Positions 36,215 through 45,251 of a DNA stretch of 64,000 nucleotides are shown here, one piece after another; within the stretch, counting starts at the first letter, position 1, and each line of letters starts with the position of its first letter. Under the pieces are notes generated by a model. That model ran no database searches, was not told where the DNA came from, and was given only the letters and a program-made list of their open reading frames with translations. The stretch is from Hyphomonas neptunium ATCC 15444 (GTDB lineage: Bacteria; Pseudomonadota; Alphaproteobacteria; Caulobacterales; Hyphomonadaceae). Location of the stretch: NCBI RefSeq assembly GCF_000013025.1, contig NC_008358.1, positions 3,100,001-3,164,000 of the forward strand, written 5' to 3'. Made by a program: the position numbers and the translations under genes.

Positions 36215-36847
36215 TCATTCGATCTCTTCGGCGGGGCGGCCGGGGCGCGTCTTGTAGCCGGGGATCGACCAGCCGAACTTCATCGCCCCGCCCCTTATGG
36301 CGAAGGCAACGAGGGCGGCAGGCACGGCGGCGGCCATCAGGGGAAGGCCCGCCAGGTGGAGGCCGGTATAGACCGCGCTGCCGGCCAGCGCCGCGGTGAT
36401 GTAGATCTCCGGGCGCAGGAGGATGCAGGGCTCTCCCGCGAGCTGGTCGCGCAGGATGCCGCCGAAGCTCGCCGTGATGACGCCCATGACGACGGCGATG
36501 ACGGGCGAGCCGGTAACCTCCAGCGCCTTCCACGCGCCAAAGACGCAATAGGCAGCAAGGCCGAGGGCATCGAGCCAGAGGAGGAGCTTGTAGCGGGACT
36601 CAAACAGGTGGGCGGTGAAGTAGACCAGGATAGCGGTGACGAGGCAGATCAGCAGATAGTCATGATTGGCCACCCAGAAGACGGGCACATCGAGGATCAG
36701 ATCGCGCACCGTGCCGCCCCCTACCCCGGTGAAGGCGGCGAAGAACAGGAAGCCGATGATGTCGAGCTGCTTGCGCGAGGCAGCCAGCGCGCCGGTGGCG
36801 GCGAAGACGGCGATGCCCGCATAGTCGAGGATCAGGATGGGGTTCAT
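36215..36847 (-). CDS. TRIC-family (UPF0126) cation channel membrane protein
   Basis: This 210-residue protein has seven hydrophobic segments in the trimeric-intracellular-cation-channel pattern. Both glycine-rich repeats of the family are present: AFTGVGGGTVRDLIL at about 39-53 and GVITASFGGILRDQL in the second half. Bacterial homologues form trimeric monovalent-cation pores. The basic C-terminal tail (YKTRPGRPAEE) would be cytosolic. No neighbour suggests a specific role. Confidence 0.92.
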   Translation of the reverse strand: MNPILILDYAGIAVFAATGALAASRKQLDIIGFLFFAAFTGVGGGTVRDLILDVPVFWVANHDYLLICLVTAILVYFTAHLFESRYKLLLWLDALGLAAYCVFGAWKALEVTGSPVIAVVMGVITASFGGILRDQLAGEPCILLRPEIYITAALAGSAVYTGLHLAGLPLMAAAVPAALVAFAIRGGAMKFGWSIPGYKTRPGRPAEEIE

Positions 36848-36987
36848 GGCGCGCTCCCGGAGTGTGAGGGAGAGGCATGGGGGAGAGAGAGAAGGGCGTC
36901 AATTGGGCTAGTAAGCTTACCGCTCTTATTGCAGAGTGAATCAGTTTAAAATAGAAAAAATTTGGCAAGCGATTGAATCCGGAGCCT

Positions 36988-39171
36988 ATGGTGAGCGACG
37001 ATAGAAATTTTGACGCAGATCGCCCTCTGGGACCAGATGGTGTGGATTATCTGGGAACTGATGATTTAGCTCTTCGCTTAAGCACAATTTTGCGAGATCG
37101 GAGCCTAAAAGACGGCTTTGTAATAGGAATCGAAGGTCGCTGGGGCGCAGGCAAATCAACGCTGATAAAGAAAACCATCGGACACCTTAACGCGTCCGAA
37201 AAACCCCCCATTATCGTTCAGTTCAATCCCTGGCTTGTTGGAGATAAGCGGGACCTAATCGCAGAATTTTTTGTCGGACTTGATGAGGCGCTATCTCAAT
37301 ACGCTTTGAAAAGTGGGCTCAAGGGCAAAACTAAAAAAACTGTAGAGTCGGCAACGGAAGCTCTCAAGAAATACTCTAAGCATTTGGCGACGGGCGCTCA
37401 ATTCCTCTCGGCCGCCTCCGTGATTATTCCTAATCTACAACCAATTGCAAAATTTCTCGACGAGACAGCAAGTGTCCTCGACGGCGCAATTGGCACTAAA
37501 TCCCTACACGAACAAAAATCTGAAATTGAAGCGGCACTTAGAGATTTTAAAGATCCGATCATCGTTTTTATCGACGACACAGAGCGGCTTGATCCCCCAG
37601 AGATAATGGAAATTCTTCGCCTTCTCCGGGCGGTTGGCGACCTGCCAAACATCATCTACGTGGTCTGCTACGACAGAAAAGCACTTGTAAGGAGCATCGG
37701 TATAGCGCTTGCCGGAAATGGTCACGATGAAACAGGCGAGGCATACATTGAAAAAATTGTCCAGGCCACCGTGACAATTCCCCGACCAGAGGACTTTGCT
37801 CTAAGGCGTTGGTTTTTACGAGAGGTCCAGTCTATTTGCTCCCCCCAAACAAGCGAAATCAATGAGCGACTTCAGGAAATAGTAGACTCAGAAGGTGGCG
37901 GGATTTTAGAAACGCCAAGAGATGTAATTCGCACACTGAATAGCATAAAGCTTGTTTGGCCTGTCATTCATGATTTTGTGGACATTCCGGATTTGGTTTG
38001 GCTTCATTTAATCAAACTAAAGCGACCGAAACTCTATGACTGGGTTGAAAACTATTTAAATGGATTTGCTGAAGTCGCGCGCGGGACCGCGTCGGCTTCT
38101 GACGGCATAGCGCAGGCCAATTCGCTTTTTGAAATTATCACGCAAGACTATCCACCGAACAGCATAAGGTTTTTTAGACTGCAAGAAATTATTCCGGGAA
38201 TAGGCCGCACCCATATCGAGAACGGTGAGCAAGGCTGGACCGTCTTTGATGTCAACCGCAACAATATAGATGAACTGACCCAAAATCGCCGGCTGGGCAG
38301 CCCCCACTACTATCGATACTATTTTGCATTGGGACAAAACAGCGGATTCATTCCTGGTGCGGATTTAAATAAGGCTAAATCTGAGGTTATTTCAAAGTCC
38401 AGTGAGTTCGTTGATCGATTGCGGGTCAGTTCAAAACAACGATTTGCAGATGGTGAGCTACACTTCACGGTACTGTTGGATTGCATCAGATCAATTGTCC
38501 CAAAACTTAGTCAGGAACAATCAAAATTTCTACTCCAGGTCATTGCTGACAATACTGATCTGGCTGTCCGGAATACCGTTGACCCCTTCTTCAACGGCAG
38601 GAGGTCATTATTCGTTCCTCTGGGTATCTTAAAAGAAATTGTCGTACACGAACCAAATCGGGCAATATGGCTCACGGATATTGTCGACACGGCTCAGTCG
38701 TTGTGCTTCCTCGCATTTTTTATCAGGTATATTTCAAACAATCACTCTTACGAATTCAACTTATCTGACGATACTGCAGCAGATTTGACGCAACGCCTGA
38801 GTAGGCGAGTATCTACTTTGGGAGAAAGTTTGTGGGATCACCCAAATCCAGAATTTGTGTTCCGGGTCGCGCTTCAGAATGCAACTCAGGAGACTGAGAC
38901 TCGAAGCAGATTGGAAGCATTCTATTCGGACGACTCCAATCTCATTCGATTGATTGGACACGAGGATGTTAAAGGACAAGTTGTCACCTCAAAACGAGAA
39001 AAGTTTCGCCCGCTTATTTTGAAATCGATCGCTGAAATTTGGGGTGACGAGGAAATACCTAAACGGGTACTGAGCATCGTCAAAAACAGAGACAAATTCC
39101 CTGCGGAACTACAACCCCACATAGACATCATTGTATCTGGTCTGGCAGATGCAGACGCCGCAAACAGATAG
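36988..39171 (+). CDS. KAP family P-loop NTPase, AT-rich, probably acquired
   Basis: This 727-residue protein starts at the ATG at 36988, preceded by GGAG. The Walker A is GRWGAGKST at residues 50-58 in GIEGRWGAGKSTLI, followed by IVQFNPW. The Walker B is IIVFIDD at 191-197, followed by ERLDPPEIMEILRLLRAV and IIYVVCYDR, all typical of KAP NTPases. No strong TM pair is seen in the insert region, so it is probably soluble. The base composition is far lower in G+C than its neighbours (24 of 60 in 37321-37380) with many AAA, TTA and ATA codons. KAP NTPases include phage-exclusion PifA of plasmid F. The roughly 400-residue C-terminal half is unassigned. Confidence 0.92.
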   Translation: MVSDDRNFDADRPLGPDGVDYLGTDDLALRLSTILRDRSLKDGFVIGIEGRWGAGKSTLIKKTIGHLNASEKPPIIVQFNPWLVGDKRDLIAEFFVGLDEALSQYALKSGLKGKTKKTVESATEALKKYSKHLATGAQFLSAASVIIPNLQPIAKFLDETASVLDGAIGTKSLHEQKSEIEAALRDFKDPIIVFIDDTERLDPPEIMEILRLLRAVGDLPNIIYVVCYDRKALVRSIGIALAGNGHDETGEAYIEKIVQATVTIPRPEDFALRRWFLREVQSICSPQTSEINERLQEIVDSEGGGILETPRDVIRTLNSIKLVWPVIHDFVDIPDLVWLHLIKLKRPKLYDWVENYLNGFAEVARGTASASDGIAQANSLFEIITQDYPPNSIRFFRLQEIIPGIGRTHIENGEQGWTVFDVNRNNIDELTQNRRLGSPHYYRYYFALGQNSGFIPGADLNKAKSEVISKSSEFVDRLRVSSKQRFADGELHFTVLLDCIRSIVPKLSQEQSKFLLQVIADNTDLAVRNTVDPFFNGRRSLFVPLGILKEIVVHEPNRAIWLTDIVDTAQSLCFLAFFIRYISNNHSYEFNLSDDTAADLTQRLSRRVSTLGESLWDHPNPEFVFRVALQNATQETETRSRLEAFYSDDSNLIRLIGHEDVKGQVVTSKREKFRPLILKSIAEIWGDEEIPKRVLSIVKNRDKFPAELQPHIDIIVSGLADADAANR

Positions 39172-39244
39172 AATGGAGCTTAGATTATTTCCTCCCGATA
39201 TCCCCGTTTCTTGCGGCGGTGAGGGGAGCATGAGCCGAATGGGC

Positions 39245-39922
39245 TTAGGGCGTGGCCGCTTCCGGAACCGCTCCCTCCGCCAGCTGAGTATCGCGCTGTA
39301 TCCGGCGGCGGGCGGTGAGGAAGAGGCCGTAGACGATGCGGATGGCGAGGAGGAGGAAGACGCCCAGCAGCGGATCATCCGAGCCGAAGGCGAACAGGGC
39401 GCCCAGGATCAGGGCAAAGTGGAGGATGAGGATACGGTCATAAGGGCGGAACATTTCGATGAGGGGATTGGCCATGCGCGCCTCGCCCCGGCCGATATAG
39501 TCCACCGCGAAATAGACTGCGTTGAGCGCCAGGATCGCGCCGGCAAACAGCGGCAGGAACGCCCCTGCCCCGAGCGCCCATTCTATCAGGCTGGCAGAGG
39601 TGTATTCGGAGGCATCTGCCTGCGCCAGCTCTCTCAGGAAAAGACCATGGCCATAGCAGAACAGGCCGTAATGGGCCAAGAAGAAGGGCACTGCGAAGAG
39701 GCAGACGGCAAACATCTGCACGCGGTAAAATCCCGTGGCCAGCATCCGCGCCAGGGTAAACGCGCCAATGATGACGTTTTCCAGCCAGTAGAGCGCCACC
39801 AGCGGCGCCGCGCCCCAGCCAAAGGCGAAGACGGCAAGGAGGGGCAGAAGGTCTACCGCCAGGCTCACCCAGGCGAGTGGCGCCTGATAGGCGCGGCGCA
39901 GAACGGCCAGCTTGCTGAACAT
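39245..39922 (-). CDS. DUF6498 membrane protein, copy 1 of a tandem pair
   Basis: This 225-residue protein has about six TM segments. The DUF6498-like segment LPLLAVFAFGWGAAPLVALYWLENVIIGAFTLARML is followed by LAHYGLFCYGHGLF, then NAVYFAVDYIGRGEARMANPL and ILILHFALILGALFAFGSDDPLLGVFLLL. Each of these lines up with the neighbouring protein. Function unknown. The basic, charged C-terminus is likely cytosolic. It is separated by 11 bases from its relative, upstream on the same strand. Confidence 0.82.
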   Translation of the reverse strand: MFSKLAVLRRAYQAPLAWVSLAVDLLPLLAVFAFGWGAAPLVALYWLENVIIGAFTLARMLATGFYRVQMFAVCLFAVPFFLAHYGLFCYGHGLFLRELAQADASEYTSASLIEWALGAGAFLPLFAGAILALNAVYFAVDYIGRGEARMANPLIEMFRPYDRILILHFALILGALFAFGSDDPLLGVFLLLAIRIVYGLFLTARRRIQRDTQLAEGAVPEAATP

Positions 39923-39933
39923 CCCGCCGCTCC

Positions 39934-40641
39934 TTACGCGTTCTGAGTGGCAGGCGCGGCTTGCCCCGCTACGTCCTCCGCCAGCTGAGCATCGCGTTTC
40001 CGGCGGCGGCGGAGGGTGAGGACCACGCCGAAGGCGACACGGATGAGGATGAGGAGGAGGACGCCCATCAGGGGTTCGTCCGAGCCGAAGGCGAACATGG
40101 CGCCGAGGATGATGGCGAGGTGCAGCGTGACGATGCGCCCATAGGGGGCGCCCATTTCTTCATCCATCTTTGTGCGGTTGATCTCTCCGCGGCCGATGAA
40201 GTCTATCAGGAAGACGGCAAGGTTTGCCGCGATGATGGCGGCCAGGAACCAGGCAATGTGGGGGCCGCTGGAAAGCGCCCAGCCTATGAGCAGGCGCGGA
40301 TCGGGGAAGCCCATATCCGGCATGGCGAAGGTGGCGAGGAAGACGCCGTGACCCCAGCAGAAGGCGCCGTAATGGAAGCAGAAAAAGGGCGCGAGGAAGA
40401 AGGCGCCTGCGCCTTCACTGTTGCCCTGTTTGAGTTGGGCGAGCCCGGACCCCAGGATGCGCGCGGCGGCGAAGGCGCCGATGACGAGGTTTTCAAGCCA
40501 GTAGAGGGCGACCAGCGGGGTGGCGCCCCAGCCGAAGAGGAAGATGGCAAGGATGGGCAGGAAATCGACCGCGAGATTGAGGCGCGCGAGGGGATCGGCA
40601 TAGGCGCGCGCGATCAGCGTAGGCGAGATTTTCGGTATCAT
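39934..40641 (-). CDS. DUF6498 membrane protein, copy 2 of a tandem pair
   Basis: This 235-residue protein is a clear paralogue of the downstream one: FLPILAIFLFGWGATPLVALYWLENLVIGAFAAAR, FHYGAFCWGHGVFL, NLAVFLIDFIGRGEINR and VTLHLAIILGAMFAFGSDEPLMGVLLL match segment by segment. It has a 10-20 residue insert (LAQLKQGNSEGAG) between TM helices. Function unknown. The two probably arose by tandem duplication and may form a heteromer. Confidence 0.82.
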   Translation of the reverse strand: MIPKISPTLIARAYADPLARLNLAVDFLPILAIFLFGWGATPLVALYWLENLVIGAFAAARILGSGLAQLKQGNSEGAGAFFLAPFFCFHYGAFCWGHGVFLATFAMPDMGFPDPRLLIGWALSSGPHIAWFLAAIIAANLAVFLIDFIGRGEINRTKMDEEMGAPYGRIVTLHLAIILGAMFAFGSDEPLMGVLLLILIRVAFGVVLTLRRRRKRDAQLAEDVAGQAAPATQNA

Positions 40642-40683
40642 GGCGGCCCCCCCTGCCCACTACTTCCCTCCGCGTGTGACAGA

Positions 40684-41394
40684 TCAGTATCCGGCCTGCA
40701 ACGCCCCTTCATAGGGGGGGAACGTAAAGGGGTCATGCGAGGCGAGGCCGAAGGAGCCGCGGGGGTTGTCGATATTTCCGGTGAGGATTTCGTAATGCAG
40801 GTGGGCGGCCTGGGCATTGCCGGTGGCGCCCATCTGGCCGACGGGCTGGCCAAAGCCGATGGAGACGCCGGGCGTGATGCCGGGGGCGAAATAATCGAGG
40901 TGGGCGTAGCGGGTGTAGATGCCGTTGCCATGATCGAGGACGACATTCAGGCCGTAGCCGGAGGAGTTCTGCGCCTCGATCACCCGGCCGGGCGCGCCGG
41001 AATAGACGATGCCGGGCGGGCGGCTGGTGAGGTCTATGCCCGCATGCAGGCGCCCGCCGCGCTGGCCATAGCCCGAGGAGAGGCAGACATCATTGACCGG
41101 CGCGGTGGCCAGAATGACGCCATAGACGACGATGACAGGCTGGAAGCCGGTGAGCCAGCGTTCGGCATCCATCACCGGCGCATTGGAGACGCCCATGCCG
41201 GGGCAGGCGCGCAGATAGGCGTTTGGCTGGAACGGGCCCTGGGGCGGATTGCGCGCGTCCCCCGGCGGACCGTAGTTCACCGGGGGCATGCGCAGGATGG
41301 CCTGGGACGGGCGATTGGAAACAGGCGCGGGCGATGAGGCGCAGGCAGACACGGCAAGGGCCGCGAGCGCAAGAGCAATCGCCCGTACCCTCAT
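40684..41394 (-). CDS. M23 family metallopeptidase lipoprotein (LytM-like endopeptidase)
   Basis: This 236-residue protein starts at the ATG at 41394 and has a lipobox (VSAC, Cys18). The complete zinc site of M23 is present: His117 and Asp121 in RLHAGIDL, His165 in RYAHLDYF, and His198 and His200 in AAHLHYEI. The N-terminal 60 residues are Pro-rich and probably a flexible tether. Active M23 enzymes cut peptidoglycan cross-bridges or stem peptides in the envelope. The site is intact, so this copy is likely active rather than an EnvC-type regulator. Confidence 0.93.
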   Translation of the reverse strand: MRVRAIALALAALAVSACASSPAPVSNRPSQAILRMPPVNYGPPGDARNPPQGPFQPNAYLRACPGMGVSNAPVMDAERWLTGFQPVIVVYGVILATAPVNDVCLSSGYGQRGGRLHAGIDLTSRPPGIVYSGAPGRVIEAQNSSGYGLNVVLDHGNGIYTRYAHLDYFAPGITPGVSIGFGQPVGQMGATGNAQAAHLHYEILTGNIDNPRGSFGLASHDPFTFPPYEGALQAGY

Positions 41395-41404
41395 GCGTCG
41401 GCCC

Positions 41405-42736
41405 TCATGCGCCGACCTGTGCCCGTTTCGCGCCGCGCTCGAGCTCCTTGTGCAGATCGCGCACATAGAGGTTGAAGTCCACCTGCATCCGGTGGCGCGG
41501 GCTGTCATAGAAGTGGCCCAGATGGGCCTGTTCATCGGCAACGGTCACGCGGTCCATCTCCTCGTGCGATGGGAAAGCGTAGCGCCCCTGAAGCGCGGCC
41601 GCCACCAGCTTTGACTGTTGTTCTGCAAAGTTAACCAAAGTCGGCAGCGGCTGGGCGAGGCCGAGGAAGAACAGCGTTTCGCGGCCGGGCTTCACCATGC
41701 GCTTATAGAGGGAGAAGACGTTGTCTTTGGGGGTCAGCTCATCCTGCTTGAAGAAGGGGAAGCTGGTATTGTAGCCGGTGGCCCAGACGATGGCGTCAAT
41801 CTCCTCAGAGGTGCCATCGGTGAAGTGGACGGTTTTGCCGTCGAACCGGTCAATGCCGGGCTTGGGAAGAATGTCGCCGCAACCGACGCGGGTGAGGAAT
41901 TCTCCGGAGACGGAGGGGTGGCCTTCCAGCGGCTCATGGTCTGGCTTTGGCAGGCCGTAGTCTTCCATATTGCCGATGGTTTTCTTGATCTTCTTCTTGG
42001 CGAGCGAGCGGCCGAGGCTGGTGGGCATCCAGGCAGGCAGCACGGCTTTATCGGCGGGGCGCCCGTCCATGTATTTGGGCATGACCCAGACGCCGCGGCG
42101 CATGGAGATGAAGAGTTTCTCGGCAATCGGGCGCTGGGAAAGCTCGGAGGAGATGTCCATCGCCGAATTGCCGGCGCCGACGATCATGATGCGCTTGCCG
42201 CGGAAGTCGAACGGCTCGAACGGGTCGCGGTAATGGTGGGAGTGGACCTGGTAGCCGGTGAAAGTGCCCGGATAGGTGGGCGTGCGGGCGTCCCAATGGT
42301 GGCCGTTGGCGACGCAGACGGCGTCATAGTCGCGGGTTTCGCCGGTCGAGAGCGTGACGCGGTAGCGCCCATTGGGGAGGTCGGCGACATCTTCCACGGA
42401 GGTGTTGAAGGTGATCGTCTCGCGCAGGCCGAAATGGTCCACATAGTCGTGGAAATATTGCAGCAGCTGGGCGTGGTGGGGGAAGTCTGGCCAATCGCCG
42501 GGGACGGGATAATCCTCGAAGGCCAGGCGCCATTTGGACGTGTCGATGTGGAGGGACTGGTAGCAGGAGGAGACCCCGTTGGGGTTCATGTAATACCAGT
42601 TGCCGCCGATATTGTCGGACTTCTCGAAACAGTCATACGGCAGGCTGGCGTCTTTCAGCCGTTTTGCCATGGTGAAACCGGAACAACCGGCGCCGATGAT
42701 GCATGTCTTGGGCTTTGCCGCTGCGTCAAATGCCAT
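41405..42736 (-). CDS. Flavin-containing monooxygenase
   Basis: This 443-residue protein has the FAD loop CIIGAGCSGFTMAKRL at residues 12-27, the FMO identity motif FTGYQVHSHHY (FxGxxxHxxxY) and the NADPH loop IMIVGAGNSAMDISSEL. FMO enzymes use NADPH and oxygen to oxidise amines, sulfides or (Baeyer-Villiger) ketones. The substrate is unknown. Both cofactor sites are intact. It lies 10 bases upstream of the M23 gene on the same strand. Confidence 0.93.
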   Translation of the reverse strand: MAFDAAAKPKTCIIGAGCSGFTMAKRLKDASLPYDCFEKSDNIGGNWYYMNPNGVSSCYQSLHIDTSKWRLAFEDYPVPGDWPDFPHHAQLLQYFHDYVDHFGLRETITFNTSVEDVADLPNGRYRVTLSTGETRDYDAVCVANGHHWDARTPTYPGTFTGYQVHSHHYRDPFEPFDFRGKRIMIVGAGNSAMDISSELSQRPIAEKLFISMRRGVWVMPKYMDGRPADKAVLPAWMPTSLGRSLAKKKIKKTIGNMEDYGLPKPDHEPLEGHPSVSGEFLTRVGCGDILPKPGIDRFDGKTVHFTDGTSEEIDAIVWATGYNTSFPFFKQDELTPKDNVFSLYKRMVKPGRETLFFLGLAQPLPTLVNFAEQQSKLVAAALQGRYAFPSHEEMDRVTVADEQAHLGHFYDSPRHRMQVDFNLYVRDLHKELERGAKRAQVGA

Positions 42737-42849
42737 TTTGGGCGTCTCCTCTTCCGCTAGGGCGGGTCACGTTTGCCGTTTCTTTGGAATTGCTGCGATG
42801 TTATCCGGCTGGGATAAGGCGTCAAATCCGGACGCGGGGTAAGCCTCTC

Positions 42850-43341
42850 ATGAATGATAACAGAAATGACCCTGATCGCATCGCCGCCGTGATGCGCGAG
42901 CATGTCGAGATGATGAACAGCTCTGTGCCGTGGGGCAATGAGGTGGGCTTTGAGGTCACCAAGATCGAACGCGGGCATGTGTGGGGGCGCCAGCCCTGGG
43001 CGGAGAATCTGGTGGGCGACCCGGACACCGGCGTGATCCATGGCGGGGTGATCACGACGTTTCTGGATAACCTCTCGGGCATGGCGTGTACCTCGGCGAT
43101 GACGAAGCTGCGCTTTGTGGCGACGATTGACCTGCGGATTGATTATATGCGCCCGGCAGAAAAAGGCCTGGAGATCATCGGGGAAGCCGAATGCTACCGG
43201 GTGACCAAGAGCGTGTGCTTTACGCGCGCCTGGGCCTATCACGGGACGCGGGACACGCTGATCGCCACCTCGGCGGGCACATTTGCCATCAACAAGCCGC
43301 GCTTTGGCTCGCAAAGCCCGCAGGGGAAGACGGAAGTATGA
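42850..43341 (+). CDS. PaaI-like acyl-CoA thioesterase, first of an overlapping pair
   Basis: This 163-residue hotdog protein starts at the ATG at 42850. The active-site helix is in TGVIHGGVITTFLDNLSGMA (HGG motif), followed by TIDLRIDYMRPAEKGLEIIGEAECYRVTKSVCFTRAW. It hydrolyses acyl- or aryl-CoA by family. Its stop overlaps the next start by 4 bases (ATGA), so the two are co-translated and could form a heteromer. Confidence 0.88.
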   Translation: MNDNRNDPDRIAAVMREHVEMMNSSVPWGNEVGFEVTKIERGHVWGRQPWAENLVGDPDTGVIHGGVITTFLDNLSGMACTSAMTKLRFVATIDLRIDYMRPAEKGLEIIGEAECYRVTKSVCFTRAWAYHGTRDTLIATSAGTFAINKPRFGSQSPQGKTEV

Positions 43342-43766
43342 ACCCGAAGCTGACAAATCCGCGCGCGGATGAAGTGGACGCCATCCTGAAGCGGGTGCCG
43401 TTTGCGCAGACGCTGGGCATGCGCTGCGAAGTGCTGGGCGACGAGATGACGGCGATCCTGCCGTTTCAGGAGAAGCTGATCGGGAACGTGACCATCGGCG
43501 CGCTGCATGGCGGGGCGATTGCGTCTTTCCTTGAGCTGACGGCGATGTTGCAGGTGTTCCTGGTGTCAGACATGCCGCGCCCGCCCAAGCCGATGAACAT
43601 CACGATCGACTATCTGCGCCAGGGGCACGCGAAGGATCTCTATGCGCGGGCCTATGTGATGAAGATGGGGCGGCGGATGGCGTCTGTGCGCGCCGAGGCC
43701 TGGCAGGAGAACCGGGCCGACCCCGTTTCGGCCATCGTGGCGCACTTCATGGTGGCGCAGGACTAG
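43338..43766 (+). CDS. PaaI-like acyl-CoA thioesterase, second of an overlapping pair
   Basis: This 142-residue hotdog protein carries IGALHGGAIASFLELTAMLQ and NITIDYLRQGHAKDLYARAYVMKMGRRMASVRAEAW. It has the same layout as the preceding protein, so this is a coupled pair of related thioesterases. Substrate unknown. Convergent to nothing; the next plus-strand gene starts 138 bases later. Confidence 0.88.
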   Translation: MNPKLTNPRADEVDAILKRVPFAQTLGMRCEVLGDEMTAILPFQEKLIGNVTIGALHGGAIASFLELTAMLQVFLVSDMPRPPKPMNITIDYLRQGHAKDLYARAYVMKMGRRMASVRAEAWQENRADPVSAIVAHFMVAQD

Positions 43767-43904
43767 GCCGGGCGTGGGCACAGGGCTGCACTGATGGCTT
43801 CACAGCGGGCCTCGGGGTGGTATCCTGACATCTGAATTGCGGGATGATCCGTTCGCAAGCGATGCAGACTGGCCCGGATGGGCTGTTTAAAGATTGGTGG
43901 ACCC

Positions 43905-44342
43905 ATGAAACGCGCCTTTATTGCCCTCGCCCTCGGCCTGTCGGCCTGTGCCAGTTCCCCCTCTTCCGCGCAGGCGGACGATCTGGACTTCATGAGCGGC
44001 TGCTGGCGCAATGATGACCGCACCTACAAGGAAGTGTGGACCAAGCCTGAGCATGGCTATCTGTTCGGCTATGCGCTGAACCTCAACGGTGAGGCAGCGA
44101 CATACTTTGAGCAGACGCGCATCGAGCTGGGCAGCCCGGCGACCTTCAATGCCTATCCGGGCGGGTTTGGACCTTCGGAGTTCACCGAGACGAGCCGGGC
44201 CAAGAACACCGTGACCTTCGCCAACCCGTCGCATGATTTCCCGCAGCTGATCACCTATACGCGCGATGGCCGCCGGATGACGGCGACGATCTCCCGGATG
44301 AACGGCGACCAGATGCAGGTGTTCAACTTCCGCCGCTGCTAG
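43905..44342 (+). CDS. DUF6265-like lipoprotein
   Basis: This 145-residue protein starts at the ATG at 43905. The signal peptide ends in LSAC (Cys about 14). The mature part has DFMSGCWRNDDRTYKEVWTKPEHGYLFGYALNLN and VTFANPSHDFPQLITYTRDG, typical of the DUF6265 family. This is a beta-rich fold with a GCW motif, perhaps a small ligand binder. Function unknown. It is convergent with the DUF3298 gene. Confidence 0.8.
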   Translation: MKRAFIALALGLSACASSPSSAQADDLDFMSGCWRNDDRTYKEVWTKPEHGYLFGYALNLNGEAATYFEQTRIELGSPATFNAYPGGFGPSEFTETSRAKNTVTFANPSHDFPQLITYTRDGRRMTATISRMNGDQMQVFNFRRC

Positions 44343-44351
44343 GCGCGGGCC

Positions 44352-45239
44352 TTAAAGCGGCGCGGCCAGAGGGACAGGCTCGCCGCCAAAGCGGGCGGTC
44401 CAGTCCGGCGTGAGCATTCCGCTCAGGTCGCTGGCCGGGACGGTGATGTCATAGGCGCCTTCCGCATACGGGCCGACATCATAGGGCGAAAAGAGCACGG
44501 TGATGCCGCCGAACTTGCCGGCCTCGGTTGAGCGCGCGAGTATGTAATTGGCGCCCCAGACAGAGCCGGCATTTGCGTTGTCTCCCAGAATTTCCTCGAC
44601 TTCAGCTGTGACCTGGTCGCGGGCAGGATCGTTCTGGGCGCGCGCGATCTTTTGGTCTGTCAGATAGGATTTGAGGCGTTCGCCGAAAGCGGCGGTATCT
44701 GCAACCACGGCGCTGATGGGGATGGGATTTTCCACGTTCCGCTGCTGCACCATGCCCTTGAGAGCGTGGTTGGGATGGGCGCCTCCGGTATAGCTGGAGA
44801 CCGTCTGCAGCACGCTGATGATATCGCCTTCAGATGCCGTCGCCTCGAAACGGAATTCCATGAAATAGGACCGGAACCAGTTTTCCGTGCCATTGGCGGC
44901 GGCCTGTTCTGCGGCGGCCTTGCTGTCATTGACCGCCTGTTCCTTCAGGGCGTCGAGTGAGGCGCGGGCAGACGTGAAATACATCTGTGCGAGCGCTTCA
45001 TCGAAGGCGACGATCTGCGGATCGACGACCGCGCGGATTTCGTATTCTTCGGCGGTTTCCTCGAAAGCGGGGCTGCCGAGATCAGCGGGCAGCGGGCCTG
45101 GCTCAGCGGTTTCTGAAGATGCCGTCTCCACAACCGGCGCGCCTTCGCTTGCGCCTGCATCGGCGGGCGTTTCCGTTTTGGGGGCGCACGCTGCCAGCAG
45201 GAGCGCAGCCATCGAAGCGGTGAGGAGAAGGCGTTTCAT
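44352..45239 (-). CDS. RsiV-like DUF4163/DUF3298 domain lipoprotein
   Basis: This 295-residue protein has a lipobox (LLAAC, Cys about 18) and an Ala/Glu/Thr-rich linker. The family core is EIRAVVDPQIVAFDEAL, NWFRSYFMEFRFEATASEGDIISVLQTVSSYTGGAHPNHALKGMVQQR, then a C-terminal FGGITVLFSPYDVGPYAEGAYDITVP typical of DUF3298. In RsiV this region binds lysozyme, but here there is no sigma factor or TM anchor, so only the fold is shared. It is 12 bases downstream of putA on the same strand. Confidence 0.85.
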   Translation of the reverse strand: MKRLLLTASMAALLLAACAPKTETPADAGASEGAPVVETASSETAEPGPLPADLGSPAFEETAEEYEIRAVVDPQIVAFDEALAQMYFTSARASLDALKEQAVNDSKAAAEQAAANGTENWFRSYFMEFRFEATASEGDIISVLQTVSSYTGGAHPNHALKGMVQQRNVENPIPISAVVADTAAFGERLKSYLTDQKIARAQNDPARDQVTAEVEEILGDNANAGSVWGANYILARSTEAGKFGGITVLFSPYDVGPYAEGAYDITVPASDLSGMLTPDWTARFGGEPVPLAAPL

Positions 45240-45251
45240 GCGGTTCGTTCC

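Noticed and set aside
44352-45239. Anti-sigma factor RsiV
   Set aside because: Only the DUF4163/DUF3298 region is shared. There is no sigma-binding N-terminus and no adjacent ECF sigma factor.
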